64,000 bases of DNA from Quercus robur (GCF_932294415.1 NC_065535.1:14527282-14591281), one strand, 5' to 3'. Numbered from the stretch's first letter, positions 22,113-34,910 are shown. Numbers and translations: made by a program. The notes: generated from the letters alone by a model not told the origin.

Positions 22113-22804
22113 GGGTTCGTTTGGTTAAAGGGGTGGAAAAGTGAGAGGACATAAAATGGTGGGAGGATATAAAAGATTTTAATTTCTCTCTCTTTTGTTT
22201 AGTTGGGAGTGAAGAAGTTGAATGATGGAAAAAGTGAGTTTGTATAAATTTACTCATATATCCTAGTTAAAAAATGATGGCTAATTAAAACAAAAAAGTG
22301 AAAAACAACCAAAAAAAAAAAAAAAAAAAAGAAGCAATCACCCAATTTATTAAAAAAAAAAAAAAAAAAAAATCATTTCTAACAACTATCACACTCACAA
22401 CCCAGGAAATCCAACAAAAAAAAGAAGGAAGAAGGCAACATCCAGGAAAGGAAAAGAAAAAAAAATTGGGAGAGGCAATGTGTCCGGGAAAGGAAAGAAA
22501 AAAAAAAAAAAAAATTGGCAAAGGCAACATGCCTAGGAAAGGGGAAAAAAAAAATTTGGCAAAGGCAATGCTGCGCAAGTGCACATAGGCATTTTTATCT
22601 ATTAAGTAGCCTCATTTTCTTCCTTTAGTTTTTTCTTCATTTTGGAGAGAAAACTTTTTGGTGGGCCCGAAAAGAAAATAACTGAGTTCCACCATTTATT
22701 TTTCTTCCTTTCCACCAAACCACACACACTCTAAAAAGTTTTCCTTCCTATTTTCTTTTCAAAGTTTTCTATTCACCCTATTTCACCTCCAAACAAACAC
22801 ACCG
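22113..22804. mobile_element. Harbinger/Tourist-like non-autonomous element (692 bp)
   Basis: The left end GGGTTCGTTTGGTTAAAGGG and the complement of the right end, CGGTGTGTTTGTTTGGAGG, are similar inverted termini. TTA flanks both sides (22110-22112, 22805-22807). The interior holds A-rich and GGAAAGG-rich runs with several repeats of a GGCAAYATGCCYRGGAAAGG-like unit. There is no transposase. Confidence 0.65.
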
Positions 22805-24121
22805 TTAACTCTATATATGAAAGCCCATGAGAATTGGGAAAAGTTATGACAAACATGCAATGCTAGTTAATATTTCATTAAGATATAGCCAAAATCCAAT
22901 ATTTCTAACTTAGACATCCTTGAGAGCCTAATTTCTTAGTGACATTGCTTGATTATTTGAAGAACTAAGGTTTGAACTTCCATTCTCTACTGTTGTAAGC
23001 TAAAACGATCGAAATATCCAAAAAATATACACTACTTGGGCATCGAAGAGTCCCCTCCCAGCCCCTAGCGGATCACTTTGCAATTGTTACCCACTATTTT
23101 CCAAGTGTTTATGAATCAAGGATTGAGCTGTGCAAACAATTGCATCAAAATTTTGAAATGATTATATGAATAAATTTTTTTAGATAATTTTCAAAATTAA
23201 TTGGAGACTTTTTTTTTTTCTTGTCAAATTCACAATTACTAATACAAACACTTTAAAACAAAGTCCAACCAAAAATCTTTCATTTAAAATCGTTCAATAA
23301 ATCCATTTACGTAACGTTTAAAAATAGTTCAATATGCTACAATTCCACATCAACAACTCTAAGTTCGAAATATTGAATGATCCACATAGTCAAAGTAGTT
23401 CACCATTCTACTTAACTTAAGAATGAGTGAAAATTAATAATAGTTCTTTGAGTAAAATATCTAAAGTTTTTAAATTAAACTTAACCATACGAGATGGTAT
23501 ATCTTGTTTTGGATATATATGTTATCTCTCTCACAACAGGTGGGTTCTACAAATATGTGGGACCCATCTGCTTTGAGAGAGATTACATATACACCCGAAA
23601 CAAGATATAATAACACTGGTTTTGTTGCATTCGTCAATATAATAATGCAGCCGAATTCAATTGAGAAATCTGAGATATGAAACCAAAAGAAACGTACGAT
23701 GTGGGCTTAGTTCTCTATTGTTTTTCTGGGCCATATTTTTCTCAGCTTGTTTTATCTTGTAAGCTGACAAGTAGGACTGATAACACGTTTGTTTTGTGCG
23801 GAAATGTTGGGCCAAACTGTTTAACCCACCAGCCTATTTATTTATTGGTTCTGAAAAAAAAAAAAAAAAAAAAAAAAAAACAGTAAAGAACAATTTTTCT
23901 TTTGGACAATAAATTTGAAACTAAAACAAAAACAAGAAAAAAGAAAGAAAAAGAGAGAAAGTTAGAAGTGAGAGAAGGTCCACCTAACTAACCCTCAGGC
24001 CCCAGCTAGCCAGCCAACCCGACTTGAACGTTGATGCCCCCTCTCTCCGTTCCCCAATTCCATCGTTCAAATCGTCGTTGGCTCTGCTCAATCCCTATTG
24101 TTGAATTAACTCTCTCAGCTC
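22805..24121. other. Spacer and upstream region of the small membrane protein gene
   Basis: AT-rich, with a poly-A tract at about 23853-23880. The proximal 200 bp before 24153 should contain the promoter and leader. No other gene was recognised. Confidence 0.5.
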
Positions 24122-24149
24122 TAGAGAGAGAGAGAGAGAGAGAGAGAGC
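24122..24149 (+). repeat. (GA)n microsatellite immediately before the start codon
   Basis: About 14 GA dinucleotides end four bases before the ATG at 24153. It therefore probably lies in the 5' leader. GA/CT runs in plant leaders can bind GAGA-binding (BBR/BPC) proteins; a role here is inference. Confidence 0.8.
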
Positions 24150-24152
24150 GCC

Positions 24153-27100
24153 ATGATAACGCGATCGAATCTGGCGGAGCAGTTGAGGGAGTACCAGATT
24201 CGATCCAAGCACGACTGGGCCTCCGTCTCCTTCTTCTCCTCCACCACTAACCTCCCTTCTTCAAGGTATCTCTTTTTCTTTCTTTTCTTTTTCTTTTGCG
24301 TTACGTTTCTGCAATTCTTGCATAGTTACGTTGTTTTCTTGGCTCATATTTGGGATCTACTAGCTAAGAAATCTGGTATAGAGTTGATTGTTCCTTTTTT
24401 AATTGCGTTTCGAATTTCCAATTCGATTAGGGTTTTGGGAATTTGGGGGTCGTTTTATCAACGGCTTTGAATGTGATTGAGAATTTTGATTAGAAATATT
24501 ATGAAATTGGACGTGGAGGAATTAGTTATAATTTGACCTTTTAAAGGTTGTGAGGTCGATTATATGAGCTCTTTGTTTTTGCTTTTTGATGTGTGTGTTT
24601 GTTTCAAAATTATTTCCTTTTTATTTATTAGTTTTTTTTTTTTTCAGAAAATTATTGCATTTATATTTATTGCTTTTTCAGAATTATTATTTTTTTAAAT
24701 ATTTTTGGTAATTATGGTCTGGAAAATAATAATTTATTTATTTGACCTGGGATAAGAAACATATATATCTAAGTGCAATAAAAATTCAATCCAAATAGGA
24801 AACTGTAATTTTGAAAAAAATGATAATATATACATATACACACACAAAAAATGTAACACACATTCCATACGTGTGTGTGGTATCTTATGAAGCACAGACA
24901 CAGGCACGAGTACGGTTATTGAAAAATTATAACATGAAATGGCCAATACAACACCGATATAACACGGGTACAACATAGATACAACACTCTTAAAGAAGTG
25001 TTTGTGCTTCCTAGGTGGTATCTTGAACTCTATTCATAATTCATCTGATGGGGACCTTTTATCAGCTGATCTCAGTTTGTGTCAGAGAAGCTTCTTGTTC
25101 TGCCCTGGATGATTTTGTTTTCACTGAACTATTTTTGAGATTCCTTTTCAACATTCGGGTTATATTAAGCATTGAAATAGTTTTTTTTAGGCAAAATTGT
25201 CCACTTAATTTGAATGAAGAGATTTTAAAGTCATAGACACGTGGTGGACTACAGGCTACAGTGATTGTGGGTGAAATGATGTTTAACATTGTTGAATGAA
25301 GAGAGAATGGAGTTTGTTTTTGTTGGTGTCGGTTTTTAATGGAGGTTCTAATCTTGGTACTTGATGGTAGTTTTTTTTAAGTAAGTTTGGCCCAATGGGG
25401 ATATTCGAATATTTGCCTCTGCTTCATGAGACATGGTCTATTGTGCGACACCCCAGGGGTTGTAATTGTTGGTAGTCTTTCCTGAGGAAGTTTTTAGATT
25501 TGGACCATCAAGATTTGTAGGCATTGGCTATCATCAGTATGTTTGATGAATATCTGTAGGAATCAATAAAAAATGATCTTATTGTGTTATAACTCACTGA
25601 TTTGAAGTTTTGAACTAGAAAATAGTAAAGACAAAATAAAGAACATGCACACACAATAAAGACCAGAAGTTACGTGATTCAAAAAAACTAGCTACCTCCA
25701 TTAAGAGGGAGATCTAACCCACTATATTCACTCAATCTCTTATGCGACCACCTCACAACAAAGAATCTGGCTAGGATTACTCTCTCTCTCTCTCTATTTC
25801 ACTTTGTTCTCTAAGAGTATTCTCCTCCCTCCATTTGGGGAGGACCCTTGGGTAAAAGCCTCCAAGCCCTTTACATTACCTATATACAAGACTTTAAATC
25901 CTATTCCTTGGTGCAGAATAAATTGGTTTCCTTCCTCACAAAGAAAACCCCAAATGGCAACCAAGTCAACTTTTCTTCCACCCCAAGAAAACCCAAATGG
26001 GCAACCAAGTTGATCTAATTTAAAAACAAAATTTCACAATTGACTCAAATACCATCAAGCAATCTTTCTTCTTTGTTGCGATAGCTCCACTAGCAAGCTT
26101 TTTTCAAGCAAGATGATCATCATTTGCACAACAACAACCAAACTTGCACACGCCTATATCGACCAATTGCAAACTGGTACAAGATCTCCTGTTGAACTAC
26201 ACTAGGATAAACCATAAGTTTTGATACCATTTGTTGTGCAATAACTCATGGAGTTGAACTGGAAACAATAATGACAAATAAAGAACAAGTACACATAATA
26301 GAAACAAGAACTTACATGATTTGACGAAGTGCTTACCTTCATGAAGGGGTAGATCTAATCCTCTATATTTATTTTCAACAAAGATTACTAGCACTTGACC
26401 CCTCACTTAGCTGTCTCATAATAGACTCTTTGGCTGAAATTACTCTCTACATTCCACTTGATGTTCTTGTAAGAATTTTCTCTTTTCACCGTATTTAGTG
26501 CCTTGGACCGAAATCACCAAACCCTTTTTATAAGACTTCAAATCCTTTTCCTTGATGAACAATAAATATCCATTACTTTTTCACGAGGAATTAACTTTCC
26601 TTCCAAACAAAGAAAACCTAAAAAAGGTAATCAAGTCAACTTTTCTTCCTCACCAAGAAAACCCAAATGAGTAACCAAGTAAAAAAACAAGAATTTGGGA
26701 CAATTTCCAATATGTCAAATTTGGGGTGGGCAAATGTCTCCAAGTTCCTTTTTGGCTTAATTTATGGTGTTGGGATACAATCCTGAAGGATGCTTTTCCA
26801 ATTTTATACTGTATAGCTGGAAATAAAGAGACTTTTGTGGTTGAAAATATGATTTGGAATGCTGGGGTTCTTCACTGGGATTTTTTGTATGTTAGACCTG
26901 TTAATGATTGGGAGGTAAGGATTTTTTAGTCTTTTATTGGTCTCCTCTACTACATTAAGATTAGACTGATTAGTAGGGCTGAGGATGACTGGATATGTTG
27001 GATCCCCACTAGGAGTGGTACATTTGAGGTTAAAATCCTATTATAGGGCTCTGACTACAAGTCACTCCCCTTATTTTCCATGGAAAAGCATTTGGAAGGC

Positions 27101-29391
27101 GGGGTGTTTGGTACACCCATTCAAATACACATTTTCAGTTTTTAAACAACATTACACGTATTTCCATACATCTTTTCTCCCACATGTATTTTCACACATG
27201 TTTTCAAATAACAAAACACGTTTTCAAACACATGTACCAAACACCTCCTAAAGGTTCCTTCTAAGGTAGTTATTTTTTTCCCCACACGAACAGCAGCTCA
27301 GGGACAAATTTTTACCATGGGGAATCTTTGAAAGAGTATATGCCTTGTAACCCCAAGGGGTGTGGCGCATTGGTCAGGCGTACTCTGGGACGAGCTGTGA
27401 AACTCGGATGTCTTGGGTTTGAGCAGCCATGCGTGCATTCACTCCCTTGGGGCCATAAGACTAGGGGAATTTAATTGCCCCTTGAATTATTCGAGGTACA
27501 ATTGCAGGAAACTCCTTGCCGAGGGCCTGTGCACCCCTTGGATTAGCTAAGTATCTGCTCTGCACGCCTGGTGCCAATCAAAAAAAGAAAGAGTATATGC
27601 CTTGTTGATTGATGTTGCATGTGTGCGCATTATGGGGACACTGTAGACCATTTGTTACTTTATTGATACTATGCACATGATCTGTGGTTTATGGTGTTTT
27701 GTCTGTTTGGAGCACAATGGATGATGCCGGAGAAGGTGGTGGAGTTGTTGGAGTGCTGGCTTTGGCAAACATCATTCTGCTGATGTATAGAGAGCCATGC
27801 CTCATTCTGTGATGCAGACCATTTGGAGGGAGCAAAATCTTTGGACTTTGATGGGATTTAGCATTTGTCTGTGGAATTAAAATTGTATCTTTTGCAATCC
27901 ATGTTTGGTTGTGTTGGCCACTTTAAGTGGCCAATCTTTTTCTACCATAGAGGGACTTTTGGATTTATTTTATTTTAGTTGAAGTTTTGTTGTATCCTTA
28001 CTACACTGCTTGCGTACCTGGGAATAGTTTTCTTTTATTTTTGAATAAAGCATTATTAATTATATATATTAAAAAAAAAAAAAATTTCCAACATATCTAA
28101 AACTAGAAATGAAGACATGTGCCTTGATTTCAACATCGGAATTGGTATGGTATATTTGGCAAATACTTTTGTCCTGTCAGATATTGAAAACAAAACTGTT
28201 GCCTTTGTATGCTTCCAAGACAACTTGGTTTGTTTCTTTGAGACCTTATGTAGCACAAACTCCGTATTCTTTGGGGGGTGAGGGCATTGGGATAGGTCAT
28301 CTGAGTGATTCCTCTCAGTTTTTGGGAGAGATAGTGAAAGGAAGTTTGTTGCTGATCAAAAGATAAATAATATCAATCATTTCCTTGGACATTGGCACAT
28401 TGTGACCCTGCAGTTGAGCCAAGTGAAGATGTTTGTTTTATTAGGTGGGCAGGTGGGCTAGTTGTACCATTTACATAAAAAAAAAAAATGGTTGGCAAGT
28501 TACAGACTCTAATTATATTTGGGATTGAGTACTTATGTGGTTGGAGAGGTACTCTATACGTCAACTAGACATATTTGAAAGCCTTGTAAATATTTATTAT
28601 CTTGTTGGTCATAGTAGTTATATTGTGTTGAATTAGTACAACTCTGTCTCCTGTATGCCTCAATTTTATTTTTATTTTATTATTAAGCTCTAAACCCCAA
28701 GTAGCACAATGTTGATTGTTTGTTTGAATGATCATCTAGGCCCTTAAGTTCTTGCTTCCTATTCTCATCAACCTTCTATTAAGATATAAATATGTAATGA
28801 TGTTCATGATTCAGGTTAAACCAGATTCTTGAGAACAAGTTTTCTTTGACTTCATTTTAAGTCTGTTCTTACGGAAACTAAAATAATTAGGGGAAACAAG
28901 TGTATATATAGGATGGCACATCTAGCATCATGTGAGAAAGTGAGCATTATTGATCATAATTTTATTGAGCACCTTGTCTTGAGCAACTAATGAGTTTGAT
29001 AAATTTCTCAGTAGTTGGATTTTCTTGATATATTGTTGCTTTCTGGATGAGTTTCATTTTCCTTTTGGACTTATTGCATGAGTTCTTTCAATCTCTTTTT
29101 TGACTGTGTTCTGTGGATCAGTTTATGCAGTATAACATGACTCCTGATAGTATCCTGCTTATTCCCATTTTCTATGGATGCAGGGTGGATGTTGTGATCT
29201 TTGTAATATGGGAACTTGTTATTCTAGCGTTCCTGGTTTTTTCAGCAGTTTCTCTATATTTTAGGCATATGCAACTCGCATTCATTCTAGTATGCATCAC
29301 AATGCTATTACTTTTATGTATGAAAGTTACAAAGCAAGTGAGATTGGCCAGGAAAAAGAAGCGAAGGATGCTTCTTCCATTGTCAATGTAA
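24153..29391 (+). CDS. Small conserved plant membrane protein (106 aa, 2 exons)
   Basis: Exon 1 is 24153-24265 and exon 2 is 29184-29391. The 4918 bp intron has donor GTATCT and acceptor ATGCAG, and splits the AGG arginine codon after its second base. The protein starts [20 protein letters not shown], a hydrophilic head. Two hydrophobic segments follow: about residues 39-64 ([20 protein letters not shown]) and 67-87 ([16 protein letters not shown]). The tail is strongly basic (RLARKKKRR). It looks like a two-span hairpin or tail-anchored protein. I recall closely similar uncharacterised proteins in many flowering plants, but no function is known to me. The joined frame is open and ends cleanly with both hydrophobic segments, so the exon pairing is likely right. 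Confidence 0.85.
25582..26709 (-). mobile_element. TRIM-like LTR element in the intron
   Basis: Two diverged direct repeats, 25582-26047 and 26232-26709 (466 and 478 bp), share the same order of blocks (ATAACTCA, TAAAGAACA, GAGGGGTAGATCTAA-like, CAAGTCAACTTTTCTTCC, CAAGAAAACCCAAATG). Only about 184 bp lies between them. At 26218-26229 the minus strand reads TGGTATCAAAAC, close to the initiator-tRNA-Met primer site TGGTATCAGAGC, two bases from the LTR edge. A short internal region without coding sequence fits a terminal-repeat retrotransposon in miniature. Outer target duplication was not found. Confidence 0.7.
26218..26229 (-). promoter_or_regulatory. Primer-binding site of the TRIM-like element (tRNA-iMet)
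   Basis: TGGTATCAAAAC on the minus strand, two bases downstream of the LTR terminus ...GCACAACA. Confidence 0.65.
27101..27248. mobile_element. MITE inserted in the LINE (148 bp)
   Basis: The ends GGGGTGTTTGGTACAC and the complement GGAGGTGTTTGGTACATG form an inverted repeat. It interrupts the LINE ORF2 reading in the W-K-A-K-V-P region typical of L1 zinc-binding domains. The interior is A/C/T rich with repeated ACACRT. A target duplication could not be assigned with certainty. Confidence 0.7.
27349..27586 (+). mobile_element. tRNA-derived SINE (238 bp) inserted in the LINE
   Basis: Exact 19 bp direct repeats GAAAGAGTATATGCCTTGT flank it at 27330-27348 and 27587-27605. The body has a pol III A-box-like TGGCGCATTGGTCAGG near 27361 and a B-box-like GGTTTGAGC near 27416, and ends in an A-rich tail. 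These are the standard marks of a SINE mobilised by LINE machinery. Confidence 0.9.
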
Positions 29392-30300
29392 AACTATATG
29401 TAGTCGCAATCCTTTTTTAGGGCAACCCAACTTTGTTGTATTATTTTCTTGACCATTGCTGGTCCAGCTTCTTTTTGGTTATTGGATGATGTATTCGCTC
29501 CTAAAGAAAGTTGATCAAGAATATAATGATGTGTTACTTCCACAATTCAAATCCAGATTTATCTGGTGCCCTGTATCAGTTCTTTTCGTCAGATAGAAAG
29601 TTGAGGTGTTATGATTTAATAAGAGTTCTAGTTGTAGTTACAACTTCTTTCTGCTATTTTTTGCTGTAGACTGTATACACGGTGTAGTCAAAGCAGTTAC
29701 TTCGTAAAGTTCATTCATTTTCCCTGTTGAGTAACACTATTGAAGTTCCATACCCATATGTAATGAGACGACTGCTTGTTTTATAAGATAATTGTATTCG
29801 AGGTGGTTGTACCTTATGATTGGTTATTATAATATGAAAATAGTTGAAAAAGATTTGTGGCTATTCACTGTAATTCCTCTGGGAGAGAGCACGCCGCTTT
29901 TTTTGTAGTGTAAGTTTGAAACTAAAATTTCCCAGATAATGATTGCATGGAATTGGTAAGGAAACCTTGCAAGTGGTAGTAGGTCATTGAATAGCTGATT
30001 TTTTTTATTATATCTCACATAGTACTTAGTGATGCAAGACGTTTGATTGATGTTCACTTGGGCCATAATAAGAAACACTTTATGCCATCAGGCCATTGGC
30101 ACGTAATTCATTAAATGACGAGTAAGGATGTACGTAGACACTTTACAATCATCCTAGAAAGTTACACGAACATTGCTATTTCTGCATATACACACATTGG
30201 TGGCTCTGAGAGGCCTCTACCACACTATGTAGTAGGCCTAGAGGTCACTTTTGAAATCCAAGAACAAGGTTTAAATTTCATACTATTCCCTCGTTACTGC
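29392..30300. other. Spacer between convergent genes
   Basis: It lies between the 3' ends of the plus-strand membrane protein gene and the minus-strand permease and should hold both 3' untranslated regions. No other feature is seen. Confidence 0.6.
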
Positions 30301-33300
30301 TTATTGGGGCTTGAAGAAGCGGATCTCTATTCCAATGGTCACTATACCCCAAATTGCTCCACTGAGAACTAGAACGCTGAGAACCATTCCCAAGACTCCT
30401 AATGCCCAATTGAGGAACCAAATTCCACTATATTTCTGGGGTTTCTTGATCAGTATCCACATGAAACATGGATATGCTAAGGTGATTGGAAGCGCAACCC
30501 CTCCCAGCAATCCCGCCAAACTTGGCAAGAATGGTAGTGCCACTGCAATGAAAAACGCAAGACATCCAAAGAAGGCTCGGAAACCCGAGCGGAGCCACCA
30601 TGGACAGGGCTTGTTCCTATTGCTAGTATATCTTGCCTCCAGATTGTCAAAAACTGGCATTGCATATATTTGGAATGAACTTAGACTGTTAATCACCACG
30701 ATCAAGCTTGTCAATCCTAGGAGAAATTTTGATGTGTCATCTCCGTGATATTTTTGCAAAGCTCTTAGCATCCCTCCATCTGGAATCTGGCAATAAAGCA
30801 GAATTAGTTTAGTCATGACTGGTTAGTCTAAAAGAAAGAAAGAAAAAAAAAAAAAGATGCTTTAGTGTTTGAAGTTTGAACTTTCAACAGCAGCCAAAGT
30901 GTGCCAGCAGTGAGTCAAATCACGAGCTAGCCATGTTAGGTTTAAGCTCGGGCCCGACAAGAATGTTCTGAGAATTGCACTAGAAGACAGCAAAAAAAAA
31001 AGAAGGTGCTTACTAAATTTCCATAAGCCCAATAGCCGCCGATTGCTATTGGAGACAGACACATTGCGATGATTACATATGCATACTTCACTCCTTTCCA
31101 CATTGGAACACGGGATGGGTGCTTCACGCTGGAAGGCATGGTTCCCTGCAATCAATGACAATCAGATTACTATAGCAAAATTTTCCAAAATTTATTAGGC
31201 TAGTAAATAGAAACTACTCTTTGGTGGCGTGTATAGCAGTTTGTGTGCAATAAGTTTAATCCATCTGTAATTATGTGTTTTACGCTCAAAACATGGTCAA
31301 ATAAGTCTATTCAATCCTGTTTGTGAAAAAAATGTAAAGTGTCCCAATTCCCAAACATTTCTTGGGTTAATTTACCTGTATTTCAAGGACAAGATTGTGG
31401 CCTCTGAAAGCGAAGGCGATTATCCCAAGCGCATTAAAAATATTGAAAAACCTTCCCACGTTGAATTTTGTATCCTGTGGCTGTGGGTCATAGGAGACGG
31501 CCATGGGCCTAGTTTTGTTTATAGAGACCACCCATATGATAGTGCAATAGCTAATGGCAGTGATGGCTCCGATTAGGGAAACTCCAGCAATTGAATTCAG
31601 GTTGGGAAGTTGAGCTAGAACAACTGCACAGCATGTGAAAACAACGTACCACTCTACAGTTGAGAGTGGACATACTTTGCATGCCTCTCCACAAAGGATT
31701 TGGTAGAATATTTTCATGGTCCCACCTCCTATCATGATTAGTGTAACACAGGTCCCACCTGATAGATACATGGTTGGAAATAGCGCTAGCAGTTTCCCTA
31801 GCTTCTCACCTGTTTTATTTACATACATTGATTTTAGAAAAATTTTAGTTTGTCAACAACAAAATGACAAAATAAAACGAAAATAAATAAAACAACTGAT
31901 GTCTTCCACTCTTTATTGTCAACTTATTAAGTACATTTTACTATTTATGAACTTGGAAATTCTGTTTCTTTCACATTATAGATTGCTTAATTAGGTGAGC
32001 TACAAACTTCTCAAAAAAAAAAAAAAAAAAAAAAAGGTGAGCTACAAACTTTTTCAACAACTAAAGAGAAGAATAAGAAAAAAAAAAAAATTTACCAAGA
32101 GAAAAACAGAAAAAAAAGGGGTACTTTTTTAACACATTCCACATGCAGTGATGTGTAAGTTTAAGCGAATCACATACAACGACAAGAGCTTTGATATGAT
32201 ATGCATGGTACTGCTCAAAAATCATAACAAGTGGCAGCAACATTATGGTTCTGATGATATGTGGTGTTGTGGATCCTTTTTCTTTTTTTTTTTTTAGTTT
32301 GGTCCTACAAAATACTTTTTGAAAAGGAATGATCGAGATAAAATTTGAAAGATGTCACTGATAAGCAGCAGTGATGTTTAATAAATCAATACCTCCCCAT
32401 ATCTACTCCAAGATCAAATTTGAAAGATGTCACTGTTAAAAACCAGTAATGTTGATAATCTGTCTGTCTCATCATCTATCAAATAAAAGAGCTACTGTTT
32501 AAGACATTTATAAATCCTTTATCATCGGATAGGATCGAAAAAAAGAGAAAATTGATGGACATTATGTAATTCCAATTAAGTTAAAGTTCGTTTGGGAAGT
32601 TTGTTAGGGGAAAATAGGAGTAATAGAATATAAAATGAATATGTAAAGTATATTCTACCTATTTATTGTGTGAAAGTTTAGTAGAAAAGAATGAAATGAC
32701 TATGATGTAATTCCTATAAATAGAAACAACTAGAAAAAGTACATCATACCATTTTATTCTTTTAACATCTACCCAATATCATATATCATTATGTTCTTTT
32801 ATCATTTATCCATTTTATTCTATTCCATTCTTTTATATAAAACAAATGGCTAAATATAAATATATTATGTACATTCACATTTATGGATCAATTTTGAGTT
32901 GCACATAATTCATCTTCACTCATATGACTTATCATAAAAAAAATTCTATCTTCATTCTTATTATCAAGTCAAACTTGAAAAATTCAACAGTTTGTTTGCT
33001 TTGGTGAAAAACACTTTTTTTTTTAATGTGTATGTGAATGTTTAAATGTTTGGTAGACGAAAAAATGTAAGTCAATTAAATTTTTTTTTTTTTTAAGGTC
33101 GACTTGAAACAAACTCAATGGAATAGAAAATGTTTTCCAATATTTAGGACTTATTTGTTAATGTAGTTTTAAATTGCACATTCTTAAGGTACATTTGTTA
33201 AACTTCATTTTTTTTTTTGTAAGTGCAAGTTTTTCAAACAACCTCATTTTCAAAAGGTGAAAAATAAGTTTTAGCAAAAGTTCCCTCAACATCACCACAA

Positions 33301-34910
33301 ATAAATTCCACATAACAAAAAAAAACCCAATGGTAATTTTTCTCTCTTCGCAGACCAACCGTTAACTGCTTGTCAACCATCATTGACCCATTGTTGAATT
33401 TTTCCTCTCTTTTTTTTCCTCAAATTAGTTGTTTTCTCACTTAATTTTTGTATAGATTCTGAATTTGGCTCTTCTTTTTAATTTGAGACAACCGCATGGC
33501 CCCAAAAATAAAAAGGATGATTCTATTTAGGGCCTGTTTTAATTTGTAGATGAAAGTTTTTGTTCATAAATTTTTTTGAAATGATAAAAAAATATTAATA
33601 ATTTTTTGTGCGTGCCAGATAATAGAAAACATTTTTGGCTCGTTTTCAGGGTTTGCAAACAAATACAAGAAAAAATAGTACAGTTTTCTAGTTTTTATAA
33701 AACTTTTTTTTTTTTTGGGTCAAAACAAACAACGTAAATACAATTATTTCAACTCGAATGGGCTAGGCCTTGTCCATATAGACAAAACTTTTTTAAAACT
33801 TACTGTAAACAAAACTCCTGCGCTATATAGCTTTAACCTTTTTCCAATGGAGTCTACTTACACAATTTTTTTTTTCCCAATTATTAATTAGATGACTTGT
33901 TATAGTCAATATATAATAAAAGTGATGTTAAAAATCAACTAGTAATTTTGTTACAATCCTAACAGATCACATTAGCAATTGTGAAAATATGTTGTGTCAT
34001 TAGTATTGATTATATTGATTTTTATCAAACTCGATCGGATGCAAGGTGCTGCATATACTATTAAGAGTTTGGCTTTTCTCTTGTGCTCTTGTGTACCAGA
34101 GGCAACACAGATATGACATGTATTCTAAAATGATCATATATATTGGCCTAGTATCCCGTCTAGTGCTTACATATGCACTGGATGGAACCCTAGCCTAGTA
34201 GTAAAAATACGATGATGCATACCAAAAGCCTCCATACAAAGGTGGAGATATCGGCTGTAGCGTTTGCCAGAGTCTGATTCATGTAGTTGAATCAGTAACC
34301 ACAAGGTGTACATCTGCCATGTGAAAGCAAGCGAAAGACATGTGATCCCCCATGTCCTGCAATAAAGATATATAGGAGCTTTCCTTAGAAGTTAAAGCCG
34401 GCACTAAGCCACACCAATATAAAAATAGTAGCAACTTTTTGATAGATTATAACTGGTTATATGTCCCTTTTATATCTACTAATCACAATCAACCAGAGTT
34501 GTATGTATTTTTTTTGTGTTACTAGATTTTTAATAAATATAAGATATAACTTACCAACCAAGGGTTTTTAAAGCTAAGGGAAGAACAAGGGCTTGAACCC
34601 CGATTCCAGAACATAGTGTGTGAAATGCTGAGTAGTAAGCGTTACCGTTCCTTGACTCCGTGATGGGTAGCCAAGCGTCCTGTGGGTCAAGCTTGGTGAA
34701 GTGCCCAACTTCTTCCAAGTAACCTTGCATGCTTATAATGGCCTTTTTCATAGGGCTGGCTAATGGAGTACTCATAAAACGGGAAACAAATGGACTTTTA
34801 GGGGTCTTTGGTAATGAATCAGGAAGTGGTGACCGAGTCATTGAAGGAGTTTCTGCCTCTCTCCCTTTCTTGGTCACCGGGCTCATGTTCATTTCCAGAA
34901 CTTCACCCAT
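30301..34910 (-). CDS. LHT8: Lysine/histidine transporter-like 8 amino-acid permease, paralogue A (513 aa, 5 exons)
   Basis: Exons: 34910-34555, 34356-34223, 31809-31376, 31145-31014, 30786-30301; all introns are GT-AG. The product is a proton-coupled amino-acid transporter of the AAAP family, likely in the plasma membrane. The disordered N-terminus of about 80 residues leads to LDPQDAWLPITESRNGNAYY, a signature of LHT8/AATL1 (Arabidopsis At1g47670 type), and then about ten hydrophobic spans. Further family motifs are LPNLNSIAGVSLIGAITA, ALGIIAFAFRGHNLVLEIQ, IGGYWAYGNL and LPFLPSLAGLLGG, and the C-terminus is RFFKPQ. The start at 34910 (MGEVLEM) is preferred over an in-frame ATG at 34958 because paralogue B begins MGD at the equivalent place. 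The frame is intact. Substrate is not predictable. Confidence 0.9.
32010..32034 (+). mobile_element. Poly-A-only insertion with 17-bp target duplication
   Basis: AGGTGAGCTACAAACTT occurs at 31993-32009 and 32035-32051 with only CTC plus an A run between. This is what a retroposition event leaves if it copies little beyond the poly-A tail. It sits in intron 2 of permease A. Confidence 0.65.

Larger units (their letters stand above)
26717..28083 (+). mobile_element. 5'-truncated L1-type LINE
   Basis: It ends in poly-A at about 28071-28083. Similar 14 bp flanks match at 12 of 14 bases (ATTTCCAATATGTC at 26703-26716, ATTTCCAACATATC at 28084-28097), a LINE target duplication. The plus strand keeps pieces of the end of ORF2: [22 protein letters not shown] sequence (26740-26925) and the zinc-binding C-terminus with [17 protein letters not shown] near 27620. 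Stops and two later insertions break it. It is nested at the edge of the TRIM-like element. Confidence 0.8.

Noticed and set aside
22285..22588. Lys-rich and Phe-rich frames on both strands
   Set aside because: Homopolymer A/T runs inside a non-autonomous element.
27349..27586. Possible tRNA gene
   Set aside because: A- and B-box-like motifs are present, but the 19 bp duplication and A-rich tail show it is a SINE and no cloverleaf is intact.
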